64,000 bases of DNA from Rhodoferax sp. (GTDB lineage: Bacteria; Pseudomonadota; Gammaproteobacteria; Burkholderiales; Burkholderiaceae_C), in the NCBI GenBank assembly GCA_008015235.1, contig SSFF01000013.1, positions 62,001-126,000 of the forward strand. Reading direction: 5' to 3'. Positions 51,123 through 61,144 of this stretch are shown in pieces. A program made the translations under genes and the position numbers. Each line of letters begins with the position of its first letter. Within the stretch, counting starts at the first letter, position 1. The notes below the pieces were generated by a model. The model searched no databases, was not told the origin of the DNA, and saw only the letters and a list, made by a program, of their open reading frames with translations.

Positions 51123-52745
51123 ATGAACCTGATCAAAGAAAACCCGCTGGACCGCATGCTCAAGGATGCCAACATCCTGGTGATCGACGACTTCCAGGGC
51201 ATGCGCACCATGCTGCGCAACATCATCAAGGACATTGGCGGCATCAAGATCGACACCGCCGCCAACGGCCGCGAGGCCATGGGCCAGCTGCGCGGCACCC
51301 GCTACGACCTGGTCATCTGCGACTACAACCTGGGACCCGGCCCCAATGGACAGCATGTGCTGGAAGAAGCCAAGCTCAACCAGTACATCGGTCCCTCGTG
51401 CGTGTGGGTCATGGTGACCGCCGAGAAGACTTCGGACATGGTGATGGGCGCGGCCGAGATCAAGCCCGACGACTACATCCTCAAACCCATCAACCACGAC
51501 ACCCTGGAGTCGCGGCTCGAGAAGCTGATTGCACGCAAGCGCACCCTGAGCGCCATCGAATCGGCGGTTCGCGCCAAGGATTTCCCGGCGGCGATTGCCG
51601 CATGCGACCAGCGCATCCAAGAGCGCCCGCCGAACCTGCAGGAAATCCTGCGCATCAAGGCCGACCTGCTGCTCGACAGTGGTCGGCTCGACGACGCGGC
51701 CAAGGTGTTCGACACGGTCCTGGCACAGCGCAGCGTGCCCTGGGCCAAGACCGGCCTGGCCAAGGTGCATTTCCAGCGCAAGGAGTTTGACACGGCCATC
51801 GGCCTGCTGCAGGAGGTCATTGCCGACAACCGCATCTACATGGAAGCCTACGACTGGCTGGCCAAGGTGCTACAAGCCAAAGGCGACACCACGCAAGCCC
51901 TGCAGGTACTGCAGAACGCGACCCAGCTATCGCCCAACGCCGCCGTCCGGCAAAAGAACCTGGGCGACGTGGCCTACAAGAGCGGCGATCTCGATCTGGC
52001 ACAAAAGGCGTTTGAAAAGAACATCAAGATCACCGAGTTCTCCCCGACCAAGTCCGCCGCGGTCTATGCCAACCTGGCCAAGGTGTACTCCGGCAAGAAG
52101 ATGGACAGCGATGCCCTGGGCATGCTGGCGCGCAGCAAAAAGGAATTCAGGGACGACCCGGTGGCTGGTCTGGAAACCGCCATTGCCGAAAGCATGGTCT
52201 ACCGCGGCATGGGGCAGGAAGACAAGGCCAAGGAGGCCATGGAGCAGGCCCACAAACTCAACCAGGAACTCGGGAACAAGGTCCAGCCGGCACTGAGCAT
52301 GGAAATGGCCCAGGCCATGCTGCAGTCCGGCCAGACCGAAGGTGCCACCGCCCTGCTTCGTTCGCTGGTCAAGAACCACCACGACAACCCGGCCCTGGCC
52401 GCCCAGGTGCAGCAGGTGTTCGAATCGGCCTCGCTGGGTGAACAGGGGCGTGCCCTGATCGAGCGCTCCCGCCAGGAGGTGGTCGACATCAACAACCAGG
52501 GCGTGTCCCTGGGGCGCGAGGGGCGTTACGAGGAAGCCATCGCCCTGCTGCGCCAGGCCCAGCAAGAACTGCCCGAAAACGAAACCGTGCTCCTGAACCT
52601 GTGCGGCCTGCTGATCGTTCACATCAAGCGCAACGGACCGCAGGAGGCGCTGGAAACCGAAGTGCGCGAACTCCTGCGCCATGCGCAGGCCATCAATCCG
52701 GCCAACCGCAAGCTGCAGGAATACAGCGCCGCACTGGCGCGATAA
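51123..52745 (+). CDS. Response regulator with TPR output domain
   Basis: A 540-residue cytoplasmic protein. Residues 15-135 are a receiver with acidic pocket Asp22/Asp23, phospho-acceptor Asp67 (VICDYNLGPGPNG), Thr99 and Lys121. Residues about 140-540 are a run of TPR-like helical repeats, for example AAIAACDQRIQERPPNLQEI, YMEAYDWLAKVLQAKGDTTQAL, and LNLCGLLIVHIKRNGPQEA. There is no DNA-binding or enzymatic domain, so output is probably through protein contacts. It is directly downstream of the soluble histidine kinase, 3 bp apart. The pathway it serves is unknown. Confidence 0.92.
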   Translation: MNLIKENPLDRMLKDANILVIDDFQGMRTMLRNIIKDIGGIKIDTAANGREAMGQLRGTRYDLVICDYNLGPGPNGQHVLEEAKLNQYIGPSCVWVMVTAEKTSDMVMGAAEIKPDDYILKPINHDTLESRLEKLIARKRTLSAIESAVRAKDFPAAIAACDQRIQERPPNLQEILRIKADLLLDSGRLDDAAKVFDTVLAQRSVPWAKTGLAKVHFQRKEFDTAIGLLQEVIADNRIYMEAYDWLAKVLQAKGDTTQALQVLQNATQLSPNAAVRQKNLGDVAYKSGDLDLAQKAFEKNIKITEFSPTKSAAVYANLAKVYSGKKMDSDALGMLARSKKEFRDDPVAGLETAIAESMVYRGMGQEDKAKEAMEQAHKLNQELGNKVQPALSMEMAQAMLQSGQTEGATALLRSLVKNHHDNPALAAQVQQVFESASLGEQGRALIERSRQEVVDINNQGVSLGREGRYEEAIALLRQAQQELPENETVLLNLCGLLIVHIKRNGPQEALETEVRELLRHAQAINPANRKLQEYSAALAR

Positions 52746-52754
52746 GGCGGGGGG

Positions 52755-53828
52755 TCAGTTCCGGGCAGTCGCCTGTGCACACAGGGCACAGGTTTTCTGT
52801 GCCAGCTGCTGCAAGGCCGCCCACGGACTGCTGGGCCAGTCCGGGTGCTTGATGCCCTTGACGATGCCGTCCACCAGGTGCGCCGAATGCAGCAGGCGCA
52901 CCAGCGCGGCTTCGGACACCCGTGGCAAGACACGTTCGAACAACTTCTCACGCGCGCCCCAGATGCGCTGTTCACGCAGGGCCATGGGCAAGGGCTTGCC
53001 CTGCGCCATGGCTTCCTTGACACGCTTGAGCGCACGAATGTCTTCGGCCAGCGCGTAGTGCACCAGCACTTCGGCCTCGCCTTCGGCCTGCAGGCCGTCG
53101 AGCATGCGCTGCACCCGCAAGGGCTGGCCACCAAGCACCGCCTCCGACAGTTTGAACACGTCGTAGCGCGCCACATTGAGCACGGCGGCTTCGACCTGCT
53201 CGAACGTCAGCGCTGTGCCATCACCGGCCGGGTAGAGCAGACCCAGTTTCTGGATTTCCTGGTGCGCGGCCAGCAGATTGCCTTCGACGCGGTCGGCAAA
53301 GAACTGCAGGGTGCGCTGCCCGGCTTCGCCCGCCTCCACCCGCTGGCCCTGGCGTGACAGCCGCTGGGCGATCCATTGCGGCAGGGCGGCGCGCTCCACC
53401 GGGTCGACCTGGACCGTGACCCCGTTGTTGTCCAGCGCCATGAACCAGGCGCTGGACTTGGTGGCCTTGTCCAGGCGCGGCAGGCTCACCAGGGTCAAGG
53501 TACTGTCATTGCCGGGGGCGCCTTCGGCCAGCTGCTGCAGGGCCGCGCTGCCGTCCTTGCCCGGTTTGCCACTGGGAATACGGATTTCAACAATCTGGCG
53601 GTCCGCAAACAGGCTCAGGGATCCGCCACTGGCCAGCACCTCGCTCCAGTCGAAATGGGCGCCCATCACGGTGTGCGAGGTGCGTTCGGTATAGCCCTGC
53701 GCGCGTGCCAGCTGGCGGATGGTGTCGAGCGCTTCCTGCTGCAGCAGGGGCTCGTCCCCATGCACGGTGTACAGGGTCTTGAGGCCGCGCTGCAGGTGGG
53801 CGCCAAGCTGGTGCAGGCTGACTTGCAT
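52755..53828 (-). CDS. holA: DNA polymerase III delta subunit
   Basis: Clamp-loader subunit that opens the beta clamp. The 357-residue product begins MQVSLHQLGAHLQRGLKTLYTVHGDEPLLQQEALDTIRQLA, the HolA start with the nucleotide-fold GDEPLL, and contains FADRQIVEIRIPSGKPGKDGSAAL, RVEGNLLAAHQEIQKLGLLY and ARYDVFKLSEAVLGG. It is the last gene in the bamE-to-holA run, 10 bp after lptE. It converges with the receiver-TPR gene. The assignment is from the N-terminal and middle motifs. Confidence 0.94.
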   Translation of the reverse strand: MQVSLHQLGAHLQRGLKTLYTVHGDEPLLQQEALDTIRQLARAQGYTERTSHTVMGAHFDWSEVLASGGSLSLFADRQIVEIRIPSGKPGKDGSAALQQLAEGAPGNDSTLTLVSLPRLDKATKSSAWFMALDNNGVTVQVDPVERAALPQWIAQRLSRQGQRVEAGEAGQRTLQFFADRVEGNLLAAHQEIQKLGLLYPAGDGTALTFEQVEAAVLNVARYDVFKLSEAVLGGQPLRVQRMLDGLQAEGEAEVLVHYALAEDIRALKRVKEAMAQGKPLPMALREQRIWGAREKLFERVLPRVSEAALVRLLHSAHLVDGIVKGIKHPDWPSSPWAALQQLAQKTCALCAQATARN

Positions 53829-53838
53829 GGGATGCGGG

Positions 53839-54345
53839 TTATTGGCCGTCCAGGCGCTGGATGGCCGCCACCCGGCGCAGGATCTGCTGGACGATGTCGG
53901 ACTGCATGTCCTGGTACAGGGCCGCCTGTTCGGCATCCTTGGCCAGAACCACGGTTTCGTTGAAGCTCAACTCGCGCTGTTGCGCGATGGCGGTCGGTGA
54001 AATCAATTCACGGCCCTGGGGGGTGCGCACGCGAAACTGGACGCGCAGGCGCAGCTGCAGCTCGCGCACCTGGCCCGAAGTATTGACACCTGCCACGGCC
54101 TGCTCCCGGGTCTCGTCCAGAATGTCCACGATGGCCTGCACCGGTGGCTGGCCCGCCGCAGGGGCCACCGGCCGCACGCGGTCACCGAAGTAACGTGCCA
54201 GTTCTCCGGCCACCCCGGCACCGCGTTCGGGCGTCACAGCCACTGTGTCGAAGGCGAAACTCTGGGCATTGCGCAGGTGGAAACCACAGCCCGCCACAGC
54301 CCCTGCCAGGGCAATAGCCATTACCGTGCGCACTGCCGCTCGCAT
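53839..54345 (-). CDS. lptE: LPS-assembly lipoprotein LptE
   Basis: Partner of LptD in inserting lipopolysaccharide into the outer membrane. The 168-residue precursor starts MRAAVRTVMAIALAGAVAGCGFHLRN: the signal ends in the lipobox AGC and the CGFHLR start of the mature protein is typical of LptE. A GTG 12 bp upstream overlaps the leuS stop (GTGA) and is an alternative start. It lies 8 bp after leuS and 10 bp before holA, the common order leuS-lptE-holA. Confidence 0.94.
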   Translation of the reverse strand: MRAAVRTVMAIALAGAVAGCGFHLRNAQSFAFDTVAVTPERGAGVAGELARYFGDRVRPVAPAAGQPPVQAIVDILDETREQAVAGVNTSGQVRELQLRLRVQFRVRTPQGRELISPTAIAQQRELSFNETVVLAKDAEQAALYQDMQSDIVQQILRRVAAIQRLDGQ

Positions 54346-54353
54346 GGCAGCCT

Positions 54354-57074
54354 TCACACCACCACGTTGACCAGGCGCCCAGGCACCACGATCACTTTCT
54401 TGGCCGCAGCGCCGCCACTGTGCGCATGGAAGGCTTCGCTGGCCAAGGCAGCCGCCTCGATCACCTCCTTGGAGGCGCCGGCCGGCACCGTCACGTTGCC
54501 GCGCAGCTTGCCGTTGATCTGCAGCACCAGCTCGATCTCGTCCTGCTGCAAGGCACCGGCGTCCACTTCGGGCCAGCGTGCGTCCAGCAAGTCTCCCATG
54601 GCCTGGGAATAACCCAGACCCGACCACAAACCGTGGGCCAGGTGCGGTGTCACCGGGTACAGGCAACGCACCAGAATGCCGAAGCCCTCGATCAGCGCCA
54701 CCTGGGCACCCGCGCTGTCCAGCGCCTTGAAGTCTTCCAAGGCGTTGAGCAGCTTCATGGCGCCCGAGACCACGGTGTTGTACTGCATGCGCTGGTAGTC
54801 GTAGTCCACCTGCTTGAGCACGCTGTGGATTTCACGGCGCAAGGCCTTGGCCTCTTTCCCAAATTCCACGTCTTTCAGGCTGCTAGCCCCCGCCACGCTT
54901 GCGAGAGCAGCTACGGAATCCATAGCGGACAACTTGACGCCGAAGTTCCAGACACGGCGCAGGAAACGGTAGCCGCCTTCCACCGCCGCGTCGTTCCATT
55001 CCAGCGTGGCTTCGGGCGGCGCGGTGAACATGGTGTACAGGCGCGCCGTGTCGGCACCGTACTTCTCGATCAGGGCCTGCGGGTCGACACCGTTGTTCTT
55101 GGACTTGGACATGGTGCCCACGCCCTCGTAGTCGATGGCCGTGCCCACCGGCAGCAGGCCGTCGCCGCTCTCGGCCGGGTTGACCAGGCGGGCGCCGACG
55201 ACCTTTCCGGCGTCATCGTGCACATGCTCGACATCGTGTGGCCAGAAGTAGTCCTTGCCACCCTTGGCGGTGCGGCGGCTGTAGATGTGGTTGAGCACCA
55301 TGCCTTGCGTGAGCAGCTTGGTGAACGGCTCGTCCACCTTCACCAGCCCCAGGTCGCGCATCACCTTGGTCCAGAAGCGCGCGTACAGCAGGTGCAGGAT
55401 GGCGTGCTCGATACCGCCGATGTACTGGTCCATCGGCATCCAGTAGTCCGCACCTTCTGCGACCATCTTGTCGGCGTTCTTCGGGTCGCAGTAGCGCATG
55501 AAGTACCAGGACGAATCCACGAAGGTGTCCATGGTGTCGGTTTCGCGCCGCGCCGGCTTGCCGCACACCGGACAGGTCACACCCGCGTGGAAACCTTCGT
55601 GCTTGTGCAATGGGTTGCCCGAGCCATCGGGTACGCAGTCTTGCGGCAGCACCACGGGCAGGTCTTTCTCCGGCACCGGCACAGCGCCATGTTCCTCACA
55701 GTGGATGATGGGAATCGGTGTGCCCCAGTAGCGCTGGCGACTCACGCCCCAGTCGCGCAGGCGCCAGGTGGTTTTCTTTTCTCCCAAGCCTTTGGCAGCC
55801 AGGTCGGCAGCTACCGCGTCGACCGCCGCCTTGTAGGCCAGGCCATCGTACTTACCAGAATTGACCGTCGCGCAGCGCTGCTTGTCACCGTACCAATCAG
55901 CCCAGGCGGTTTGGGAGAAGGTTTCGCCTTCTACCGCCACCACCTGTTTGATTTCAATGCCGTACTTCAGCGCAAACGCAAAGTCCCGCTCGTCGTGGGC
56001 GGGCACGCCCATCACGGCACCATCGCCATAGCCCATGAGCACGTAGTTGCCGACCCACACCGGCACCTGGGCACCGGTCAGCGGGTGGGTGACGAACAGG
56101 CCCGCGGGAAGGCCTTTCTTTTCTTGCGTGGCCAGCTCGGCTTCGGTGGTGCCACCGTGCTTGCATTCGTCGATGAAGGCAGCCAATGCAGGGTTGGATG
56201 CTGCCGCATGGGCAGCCAGCGGGTGTTCGGGCGCCACGGCGCAGAAGGTCACGCCCATGATGGTGTCGGCACGGGTGGTGAACACGTACATGCGGCCATC
56301 GCCGATCAATGCTCCACTGGCATCCTTGATGTCGTGTGTGAACGCAAAGCGCACACCTTCGCTCTTGCCAATCCAGTTTTCCTGCATCAGGCGCACACGC
56401 TCGGGCCAGCCGTGCAGCGTGGCCTTGTCGTTGCCCACCTGCACATGGTCCAGCAGTTCCTGCGCGTAGTCGGTGATCTTGAGGTAGTAGCCGGGGATTT
56501 CGCGCTTTTCTACCACCGCACCGGTACGCCAGCCCTTGCCGTCAATCACCTGCTCGTTGGCCAGCACGGTCATGTCCACCGGGTCCCAGTTGACGATCTG
56601 GGTCTTGCGGTAGGCAATGCCTTTTTCCAGCATCTTGAGAAACAGCCACTGGTTCCACTTGTAGTACTGCGGGTCGCAGGTGGCCACTTCGCGGCTCCAG
56701 TCGATGGCCAGCCCCATGGCCTGCATCTGGCCCTTCATGTAGGCGATGTTCTCGTAGGTCCACTTGGCCGGTGGCACCTTGTTTTTCAAGGCCGCATTCT
56801 CGGCCGGCAGGCCAAAGGCATCCCAACCCATGGGCATGAGCACGTTGTGGCCATTCATGCGCAGGTAGCGCGTGAGCATGTCGTTGATGGTGTAGTTGCG
56901 CACGTGGCCCATGTGCAGCTTGCCACTGGGGTAGGGCAGCATGGAGCAGGCGTAGAACTTCTTCTTGGACGTGTCTTCGACCACCTCGTAGGCGGTGCGT
57001 CCATTCCACAAAGGCTGGGCCCAATGGGCCTGCGCGGCCTGTTCAACGTCGAGGTGCTGGTATTTGTCTTGCAT
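54354..57074 (-). CDS. leuS: Leucyl-tRNA synthetase
   Basis: Charges tRNA-Leu, a class I synthetase. The start [18 protein letters not shown] is at 57074, giving 906 residues, against about 860-875 usual. HIGH-type HMGH is at 54-57 ([10 protein letters not shown]) and the KMSKS variant is in [10 protein letters not shown]. The editing domain has the threonine-rich TRADTIMG. A short-repeat copy is in frame near residues 717-735 ([20 protein letters not shown]) in the anticodon-binding region, where it probably lengthens a linker. It follows exbD after 49 bp. Confidence 0.96.
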   Translation of the reverse strand: MQDKYQHLDVEQAAQAHWAQPLWNGRTAYEVVEDTSKKKFYACSMLPYPSGKLHMGHVRNYTINDMLTRYLRMNGHNVLMPMGWDAFGLPAENAALKNKVPPAKWTYENIAYMKGQMQAMGLAIDWSREVATCDPQYYKWNQWLFLKMLEKGIAYRKTQIVNWDPVDMTVLANEQVIDGKGWRTGAVVEKREIPGYYLKITDYAQELLDHVQVGNDKATLHGWPERVRLMQENWIGKSEGVRFAFTHDIKDASGALIGDGRMYVFTTRADTIMGVTFCAVAPEHPLAAHAAASNPALAAFIDECKHGGTTEAELATQEKKGLPAGLFVTHPLTGAQVPVWVGNYVLMGYGDGAVMGVPAHDERDFAFALKYGIEIKQVVAVEGETFSQTAWADWYGDKQRCATVNSGKYDGLAYKAAVDAVAADLAAKGLGEKKTTWRLRDWGVSRQRYWGTPIPIIHCEEHGAVPVPEKDLPVVLPQDCVPDGSGNPLHKHEGFHAGVTCPVCGKPARRETDTMDTFVDSSWYFMRYCDPKNADKMVAEGADYWMPMDQYIGGIEHAILHLLYARFWTKVMRDLGLVKVDEPFTKLLTQGMVLNHIYSRRTAKGGKDYFWPHDVEHVHDDAGKVVGARLVNPAESGDGLLPVGTAIDYEGVGTMSKSKNNGVDPQALIEKYGADTARLYTMFTAPPEATLEWNDAAVEGGYRFLRRVWNFGVKLSAMDSVAALASVAGASSLKDVEFGKEAKALRREIHSVLKQVDYDYQRMQYNTVVSGAMKLLNALEDFKALDSAGAQVALIEGFGILVRCLYPVTPHLAHGLWSGLGYSQAMGDLLDARWPEVDAGALQQDEIELVLQINGKLRGNVTVPAGASKEVIEAAALASEAFHAHSGGAAAKKVIVVPGRLVNVVV
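54873..54926 (-). repeat. Short palindromic repeat, copy M (inside leuS)
   Basis: On the minus strand: CCGCTATGGATTCCGTAGCT, GCTCTCGCAAGCGTGGCGGG, GGCTAGCAGCCTGAA. It is translated in frame as [19 protein letters not shown]. It is more diverged than most copies, particularly in the middle. Confidence 0.55.
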
Positions 57075-57123
57075 GGGAAAGGTTGGCGGCACACGGCCGC
57101 CCTCGGAAAGGATGGCCCCGATT

Positions 57124-57555
57124 TTAGGGCCGGGGCGGCGCCTCGCCTGCCCGGGTAACAAAAGCCACCCGCGTCAGGCCATTGCGATGGGCCAGGGCCA
57201 TGACTTCCACCACGCGCCCATGGGGCACACGGACATCGGCACTCAGACGCAACTCCGCGTGCTTGTCAGAGGCTGCCGCACGGGCCAGCAGCCTGGACAA
57301 ACTGGCATCGTCTTCAGGCAGGTTTTGCACAAAAGCCCGCCCGGCAGCGTCCAGCACCACGTCCACGTGGGCCGGTTGCGCCGCCATGGCAACCCCACCT
57401 TGTCGGGGCAAGTCAATCTTGATGGCACCGACCAGCAACGGCGCGGTCAGCATGACAATGACCAATAGCACCAGCATGACATCGATCAAGGGTGTCATGT
57501 TGATTTCGCCCATGGGCGGGGTTGGCGACTTTCTTTGCAGGGTGCCGAAGGCCAT
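57124..57555 (-). CDS. exbD: ExbD/TolR family proton-motive-force transducer
   Basis: A 143-residue inner-membrane protein that works with ExbB to energise TonB- or Tol-like systems. [41 protein letters not shown] carries the membrane helix and the conserved Asp (PLIDVML) that conducts protons. The C-terminal periplasmic part ends near [16 protein letters not shown]. It follows exbB with no gap and precedes leuS by 49 bp. No tonB gene is in the window. Confidence 0.93.
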   Translation of the reverse strand: MAFGTLQRKSPTPPMGEINMTPLIDVMLVLLVIVMLTAPLLVGAIKIDLPRQGGVAMAAQPAHVDVVLDAAGRAFVQNLPEDDASLSRLLARAAASDKHAELRLSADVRVPHGRVVEVMALAHRNGLTRVAFVTRAGEAPPRP

Positions 57556-58197
57556 TCAGGACTCCCGCTGCACCGGATTCAGTTCGCACAGATCAAACGC
57601 AAAACCCTCCAGCATGGACTCCATGCGCGCGATCCAGCGCCCGAAGGCATTGAAGGCCACCACGGCAGGAATCGCCACCACCAGGCCGGCGGCGGTCATG
57701 ACCAGCGCCTCCCCTACCGGACCGGCAATTTGATCCAAGCTGAGTTGCGCCGAACCTGCAATGCCCAGCAATGCGTGGTAAATACCCCAGACAGTTCCCA
57801 GCAAACCCACAAACGGTGCCACTGCACCAATGGTGGCCAGAACGGTCTGACCGCTTTGCAAGCGTTGCAACACCCGCTGAAGGGCACCGCGCAACAATCG
57901 CGTTTGTCGCTGGGGGGCTGGTGTGACAGCGTCAAGTGTGCCGTGCAGCGGTGTGCGCGTGACATCGAGCAAGGGCAAGAGCAGGTTTTCCAGATCCCAC
58001 TGTGCGACCGCCTGCGGCGCCTGTTCCAGCGAAGGGGCCTGCCAGAAGGCGGCCTGGGCCCGGTGCAGTCCACGCCAGGCCCGCGACAGGGTCCACGTTT
58101 TCCAGACGATCAAGAACCAGCTGCACAATGACATGCCCAGCAGCACGATGGCGACCGCACGCCCCAGGGCATCGGTATTCGCCAGTGCTGAAGGCAT
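57556..58197 (-). CDS. exbB: ExbB/TolQ/MotA family proton channel
   Basis: A 213-residue channel subunit. Three membrane spans are visible: near 14-32, LATIGAVAPFVGLLGTVWGIYHAL (about 118-141), and ALVMTAAGLVVAIPAVVAFNAFGRW. The conserved Thr in TVWG and the EALVMTAAGL motif are intact. It lies 4 bp after dapB and directly abuts exbD, so the proton channel pair is co-transcribed with the biosynthesis genes. Confidence 0.93.
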   Translation of the reverse strand: MPSALANTDALGRAVAIVLLGMSLCSWFLIVWKTWTLSRAWRGLHRAQAAFWQAPSLEQAPQAVAQWDLENLLLPLLDVTRTPLHGTLDAVTPAPQRQTRLLRGALQRVLQRLQSGQTVLATIGAVAPFVGLLGTVWGIYHALLGIAGSAQLSLDQIAGPVGEALVMTAAGLVVAIPAVVAFNAFGRWIARMESMLEGFAFDLCELNPVQRES

Positions 58198-58201
58198 AGC
58201 G

Positions 58202-59008
58202 TCAGCTCCGCAAGTTCAGCACATCGAACATGTCGTACAGGCCGCTCTTCTTGCCCGCCAGGAAACGCACGGCACGCAGACTTCCCTGGGCATAGGTCGC
58301 GCGGCTGGAAGACTTGTGTGAAATCTCGATGCGCTCTCCAGTGCCGGCAAACAAGACTGTGTGGTCCCCCACGATGTCCCCCCCACGGATGGTGGCAAAG
58401 CCGATGCTGGAGGGGTCACGCTCGCCGGTAACGCCTTCACGCGCATAGACCGCACATTCCTTGAGGTCGCGGCCAATGGCGTCGGCAATGACCTCTCCCA
58501 TCTTCAGGGCCGTACCGGATGGTGCATCGACCTTGTGGCGATGGTGGGCCTCAATGATTTCGATGTCGTAGCCCGTGGCCAGCGCTTTGGCAGCCATCTC
58601 CAGCAGTTTCAGCGTCACATTGACGCCCACACTCATGTTGGGAGCCAGCACCACGGGAATGGACTTGGCGAACTCGGCAATCTGTGCCTTTTGCTCGTCC
58701 GTGAAACCGGTGGTTCCAATCACTACCGCCACCCCCAGCTCACGGCATACGGCCAAATGCTGCAGCGTGCCTTCGGGGCGCGTGAAATCGATCAGGCATT
58801 GGCTGTTGGCCAAACCGGCACGCAGATCTGCCGTCACCTGGACCCCGGTCTGGAATCCGGCATAGGCCCCGGCATCGGTACCGATGGCCAGGCTGGCAGC
58901 GATATCGAGTGCGCCGGAAAGCTGGCAGTCGTCGGAGGCGCGCACAGCGTCAATCAGCATGTGGCCCATGCGGCCGGAAGCCCCGGCAATGGCAATACGG
59001 TGGGTCAT
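58202..59008 (-). CDS. dapB: 4-hydroxy-tetrahydrodipicolinate reductase
   Basis: Diaminopimelate/lysine pathway enzyme. The 268 residues begin [21 protein letters not shown] with the nucleotide-binding GxxGxxG, and have [10 protein letters not shown], the catalytic histidine region [19 protein letters not shown] and [21 protein letters not shown]. The length is standard. It lies 3 bp after bamE and 4 bp before exbB in the long minus-strand run. Confidence 0.97.
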   Translation of the reverse strand: MTHRIAIAGASGRMGHMLIDAVRASDDCQLSGALDIAASLAIGTDAGAYAGFQTGVQVTADLRAGLANSQCLIDFTRPEGTLQHLAVCRELGVAVVIGTTGFTDEQKAQIAEFAKSIPVVLAPNMSVGVNVTLKLLEMAAKALATGYDIEIIEAHHRHKVDAPSGTALKMGEVIADAIGRDLKECAVYAREGVTGERDPSSIGFATIRGGDIVGDHTVLFAGTGERIEISHKSSSRATYAQGSLRAVRFLAGKKSGLYDMFDVLNLRS

Positions 59009-59011
59009 GGT

Positions 59012-59557
59012 TTATTGGGCAGGTTCAAGGGGGGGATATGCCGAGGCATCCACCGGCGGCGTCGGATTGACGGCGGGTGCGGTGGTGGCGACCGGCTTGG
59101 ACGCGGCGCGCGCCGCCTTCAATGCTTCAGGCGACGCTTCCAAGACGGGCACCGGGCCCTTGGGTGGCGTTGAGCGCAGGGTCGACACGAATTCCTTTTC
59201 GCTCGGTACTTCGTCCGCCTCGATGCGCTCCAAGACATCGTTCTTGAAAAATACCGTCACCTTGCGCGACTGCGGCTGCGCCCCCTGCCGTTGCAGGGTG
59301 AATACATAGTCCCAGCGGTCGGCATGGAACACGCTGGTGAGCAGGGCCGATCCCAAAACGTCACGCACCACAGCCCGCGGCATACCGGGGCGCAGGTAGT
59401 CCAGCTGCTCACGGGTCACCACATTGCCCTGGATGATGTCAATCTTGTAGGGGCTTACCGCCGTCGCCAAGGCATCCTTCTTGGCCGCCACATCGCTCCA
59501 GGTTGAGCAGGCCGCGAGTCCGGCACTGGCCGACAGTAGGACCAAGGTGCGCAGCAT
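59012..59557 (-). CDS. bamE: Outer membrane assembly lipoprotein BamE
   Basis: Small subunit of the BAM complex that inserts beta-barrel proteins. From the ATG at 59557 the 181-residue precursor starts MLRTLVLLSASAGLAACSTW: a compact signal with lipobox LAAC. Two ATGs upstream (59578 and 59590) are possible but add residues before a complete signal. The SmpA/OmlA core has QGNVVTREQLDYLRPGMPRAVVRDVLGSALLTSVFHADRWDYVF. The C-terminal 70 residues are an Ala/Pro-rich extension common in Burkholderiales. It is divergent from fur and first in the run to holA. Confidence 0.93.
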   Translation of the reverse strand: MLRTLVLLSASAGLAACSTWSDVAAKKDALATAVSPYKIDIIQGNVVTREQLDYLRPGMPRAVVRDVLGSALLTSVFHADRWDYVFTLQRQGAQPQSRKVTVFFKNDVLERIEADEVPSEKEFVSTLRSTPPKGPVPVLEASPEALKAARAASKPVATTAPAVNPTPPVDASAYPPLEPAQ

Positions 59558-59664
59558 GGAAAAGTGGGGCAGTAGCATGGAAAAGTGCATGGCGATATGA
59601 TCGCTGCATTGTAGCGTTCGGTCCTCTTTGCTGGTCCGTATGCGCATTTGTCTACCAGCGCCCC

Positions 59665-60123
59665 ATGACTAATATCGACGAACTCAAAAGCACCGGACTC
59701 AAAGCGACCGTTCCGCGCCTGAAGATTCTGGAAGTTTTCCAGCGCGGCACCCAGCGCCACATGACGGCCGAAGATGTGTTTCGCGTGTTGCTGGAAGAGC
59801 GCTCGGATGTAGGCCTGGCCACCGTGTACCGGGTGCTGACCCAGTTTGAGCAGGCTGACATCCTCAAACGCAGCAATTTCGAAAGCGGCAAGGCGGTCTA
59901 CGAGCTCAACGAAGGCCAGCACCACGATCACCTGGTGTGCCTGGATTGCGGTCGGGTGGAAGAGTTTTACGATGCCGAAATCGAAAAACGCCAGCACACC
60001 ATTGCCAAGGAAAAAGGGTTTGCGATTGCCGACCACGCCTTGAGCCTGTACGCCCATTGCGCCAAGTCCGACTGCCCGCACCGCCCTGCAAAGCGCGCAG
60101 ATTTCAGCAAATCCAGCACCTGA
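59665..60123 (+). CDS. fur: Ferric uptake regulator Fur
   Basis: Fe2+-dependent repressor of iron uptake. The 152 residues begin MTNIDELKSTGLKATVPRLKILEVF, with the recognition helix SDVGLATVYRVLTQFEQADIL. The metal and zinc sites HHDHLVCLDCGRVEEF and HCAKSDCPH are intact. The gene starts from ATG 59665 and is divergent from bamE, an arrangement conserved in beta- and gammaproteobacteria. I could not see a convincing Fur box in the 107 bp between them. Confidence 0.97.
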   Translation: MTNIDELKSTGLKATVPRLKILEVFQRGTQRHMTAEDVFRVLLEERSDVGLATVYRVLTQFEQADILKRSNFESGKAVYELNEGQHHDHLVCLDCGRVEEFYDAEIEKRQHTIAKEKGFAIADHALSLYAHCAKSDCPHRPAKRADFSKSST

Positions 60124-60168
60124 TAGCCAGCGAGTGCACCTGCGGCACTTGAGCTAGGCAACGCGCAA

Positions 60169-61119
60169 CTAGCCGTTGCGCTCCATCGCCTTGCGGTGGC
60201 GCTCCACAAACTCTTGGTAGGTATCAATACCACGCAGCTGCAGAATCGTGTTGCGCACCGCGGCCTCCACCAGCACCGCAATGTTGCGGCCCGCCACCAC
60301 CTGGATCACCACCTTGCGCACTGGCACGCCCAACACGTCCTGGGTCAACGGCTCGTAGGGAATTCGCTCGTACTCGCGCTCCAGGGTTTCGCGGCGCACC
60401 AGGTGCACGATGAGCTTGAGGCGCATGCGCCGGCGCACCGCGGTTTCACCGAATATGGCGCGGATGTCGAGCAGGCCGATGCCCCGCACCTCCAGCAGAT
60501 TTTCCAATAACTCGGGGCAACGCCCTTCGATAGTGGTCTGGTTGATGCGATAGAGATCGACCGCGTCGTCCGCCACCAGCCCGTTGCCGCGCGAGATCAG
60601 CTCCAGCCCCAGCTCGCTCTTGCCCAGGCCGGACTCGCCGGTGATCAGCACCCCCAGCCCCAGGATGTCCATGAACACGCCGTGCATGGAGGCGCGCTCG
60701 GCGAAATGCTTGGCCAGGTAAGCGCGCAGCACGTCGATGACGAAGGCCGGAGACTCCTGGGTAGCGAACAACGGGATCTCGGCGCGCTCGCACATCGACA
60801 CCAGGGCTTCCGGAGCGGCTTGGCCATCGGCCAGCACCAGAACCGGCGGCTCCAGCGTCACGATGCGCGCAATGCGGCGGGCACAGTCTTCCGGGGTGGC
60901 ATTGCTGAGGTAGGCTATTTCCCTTTGCCCCAGCACCTGCACGCGGTAAGGGTGGATGTAGTTGAGGTGGCCCACCAGGTCGGCACTGGAGCGCGCTTCG
61001 CGCACTGCGACCTCGTCAAAGCGGCGCTCGGAGGCCCCCAGGCCCGCGATCCACTCCCATTTGAGCCGGTTGCGGAACTCTTCAAAGAGCAGATCGGCGC
61101 TGATGACCGAGTGCTTCAC
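60169..61119 (-). CDS. hprK: HPr kinase/phosphorylase, GTG start
   Basis: Bifunctional enzyme that phosphorylates and dephosphorylates HPr on a serine, controlling PTS-linked regulation. I place the start at the GTG at 61119 (first residues (M)[14 protein letters not shown]), giving 316 residues. An upstream in-frame ATG would add 19 residues into the gap after ptsN. The Walker A GESGLGKS is at 161-168, followed by [16 protein letters not shown], and the signature [16 protein letters not shown]. It follows ptsN after 25 bp. Converges with fur. Confidence 0.95.
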   Translation of the reverse strand: MKHSVISADLLFEEFRNRLKWEWIAGLGASERRFDEVAVREARSSADLVGHLNYIHPYRVQVLGQREIAYLSNATPEDCARRIARIVTLEPPVLVLADGQAAPEALVSMCERAEIPLFATQESPAFVIDVLRAYLAKHFAERASMHGVFMDILGLGVLITGESGLGKSELGLELISRGNGLVADDAVDLYRINQTTIEGRCPELLENLLEVRGIGLLDIRAIFGETAVRRRMRLKLIVHLVRRETLEREYERIPYEPLTQDVLGVPVRKVVIQVVAGRNIAVLVEAAVRNTILQLRGIDTYQEFVERHRKAMERNG

Positions 61120-61144
61120 AGATACTCCGCAGGCAAACTGCCAG

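Noticed and set aside
59558-59664. Fur box between bamE and fur
   Set aside because: No convincing GATAAT-type hexamer array is present in this 107 bp region.
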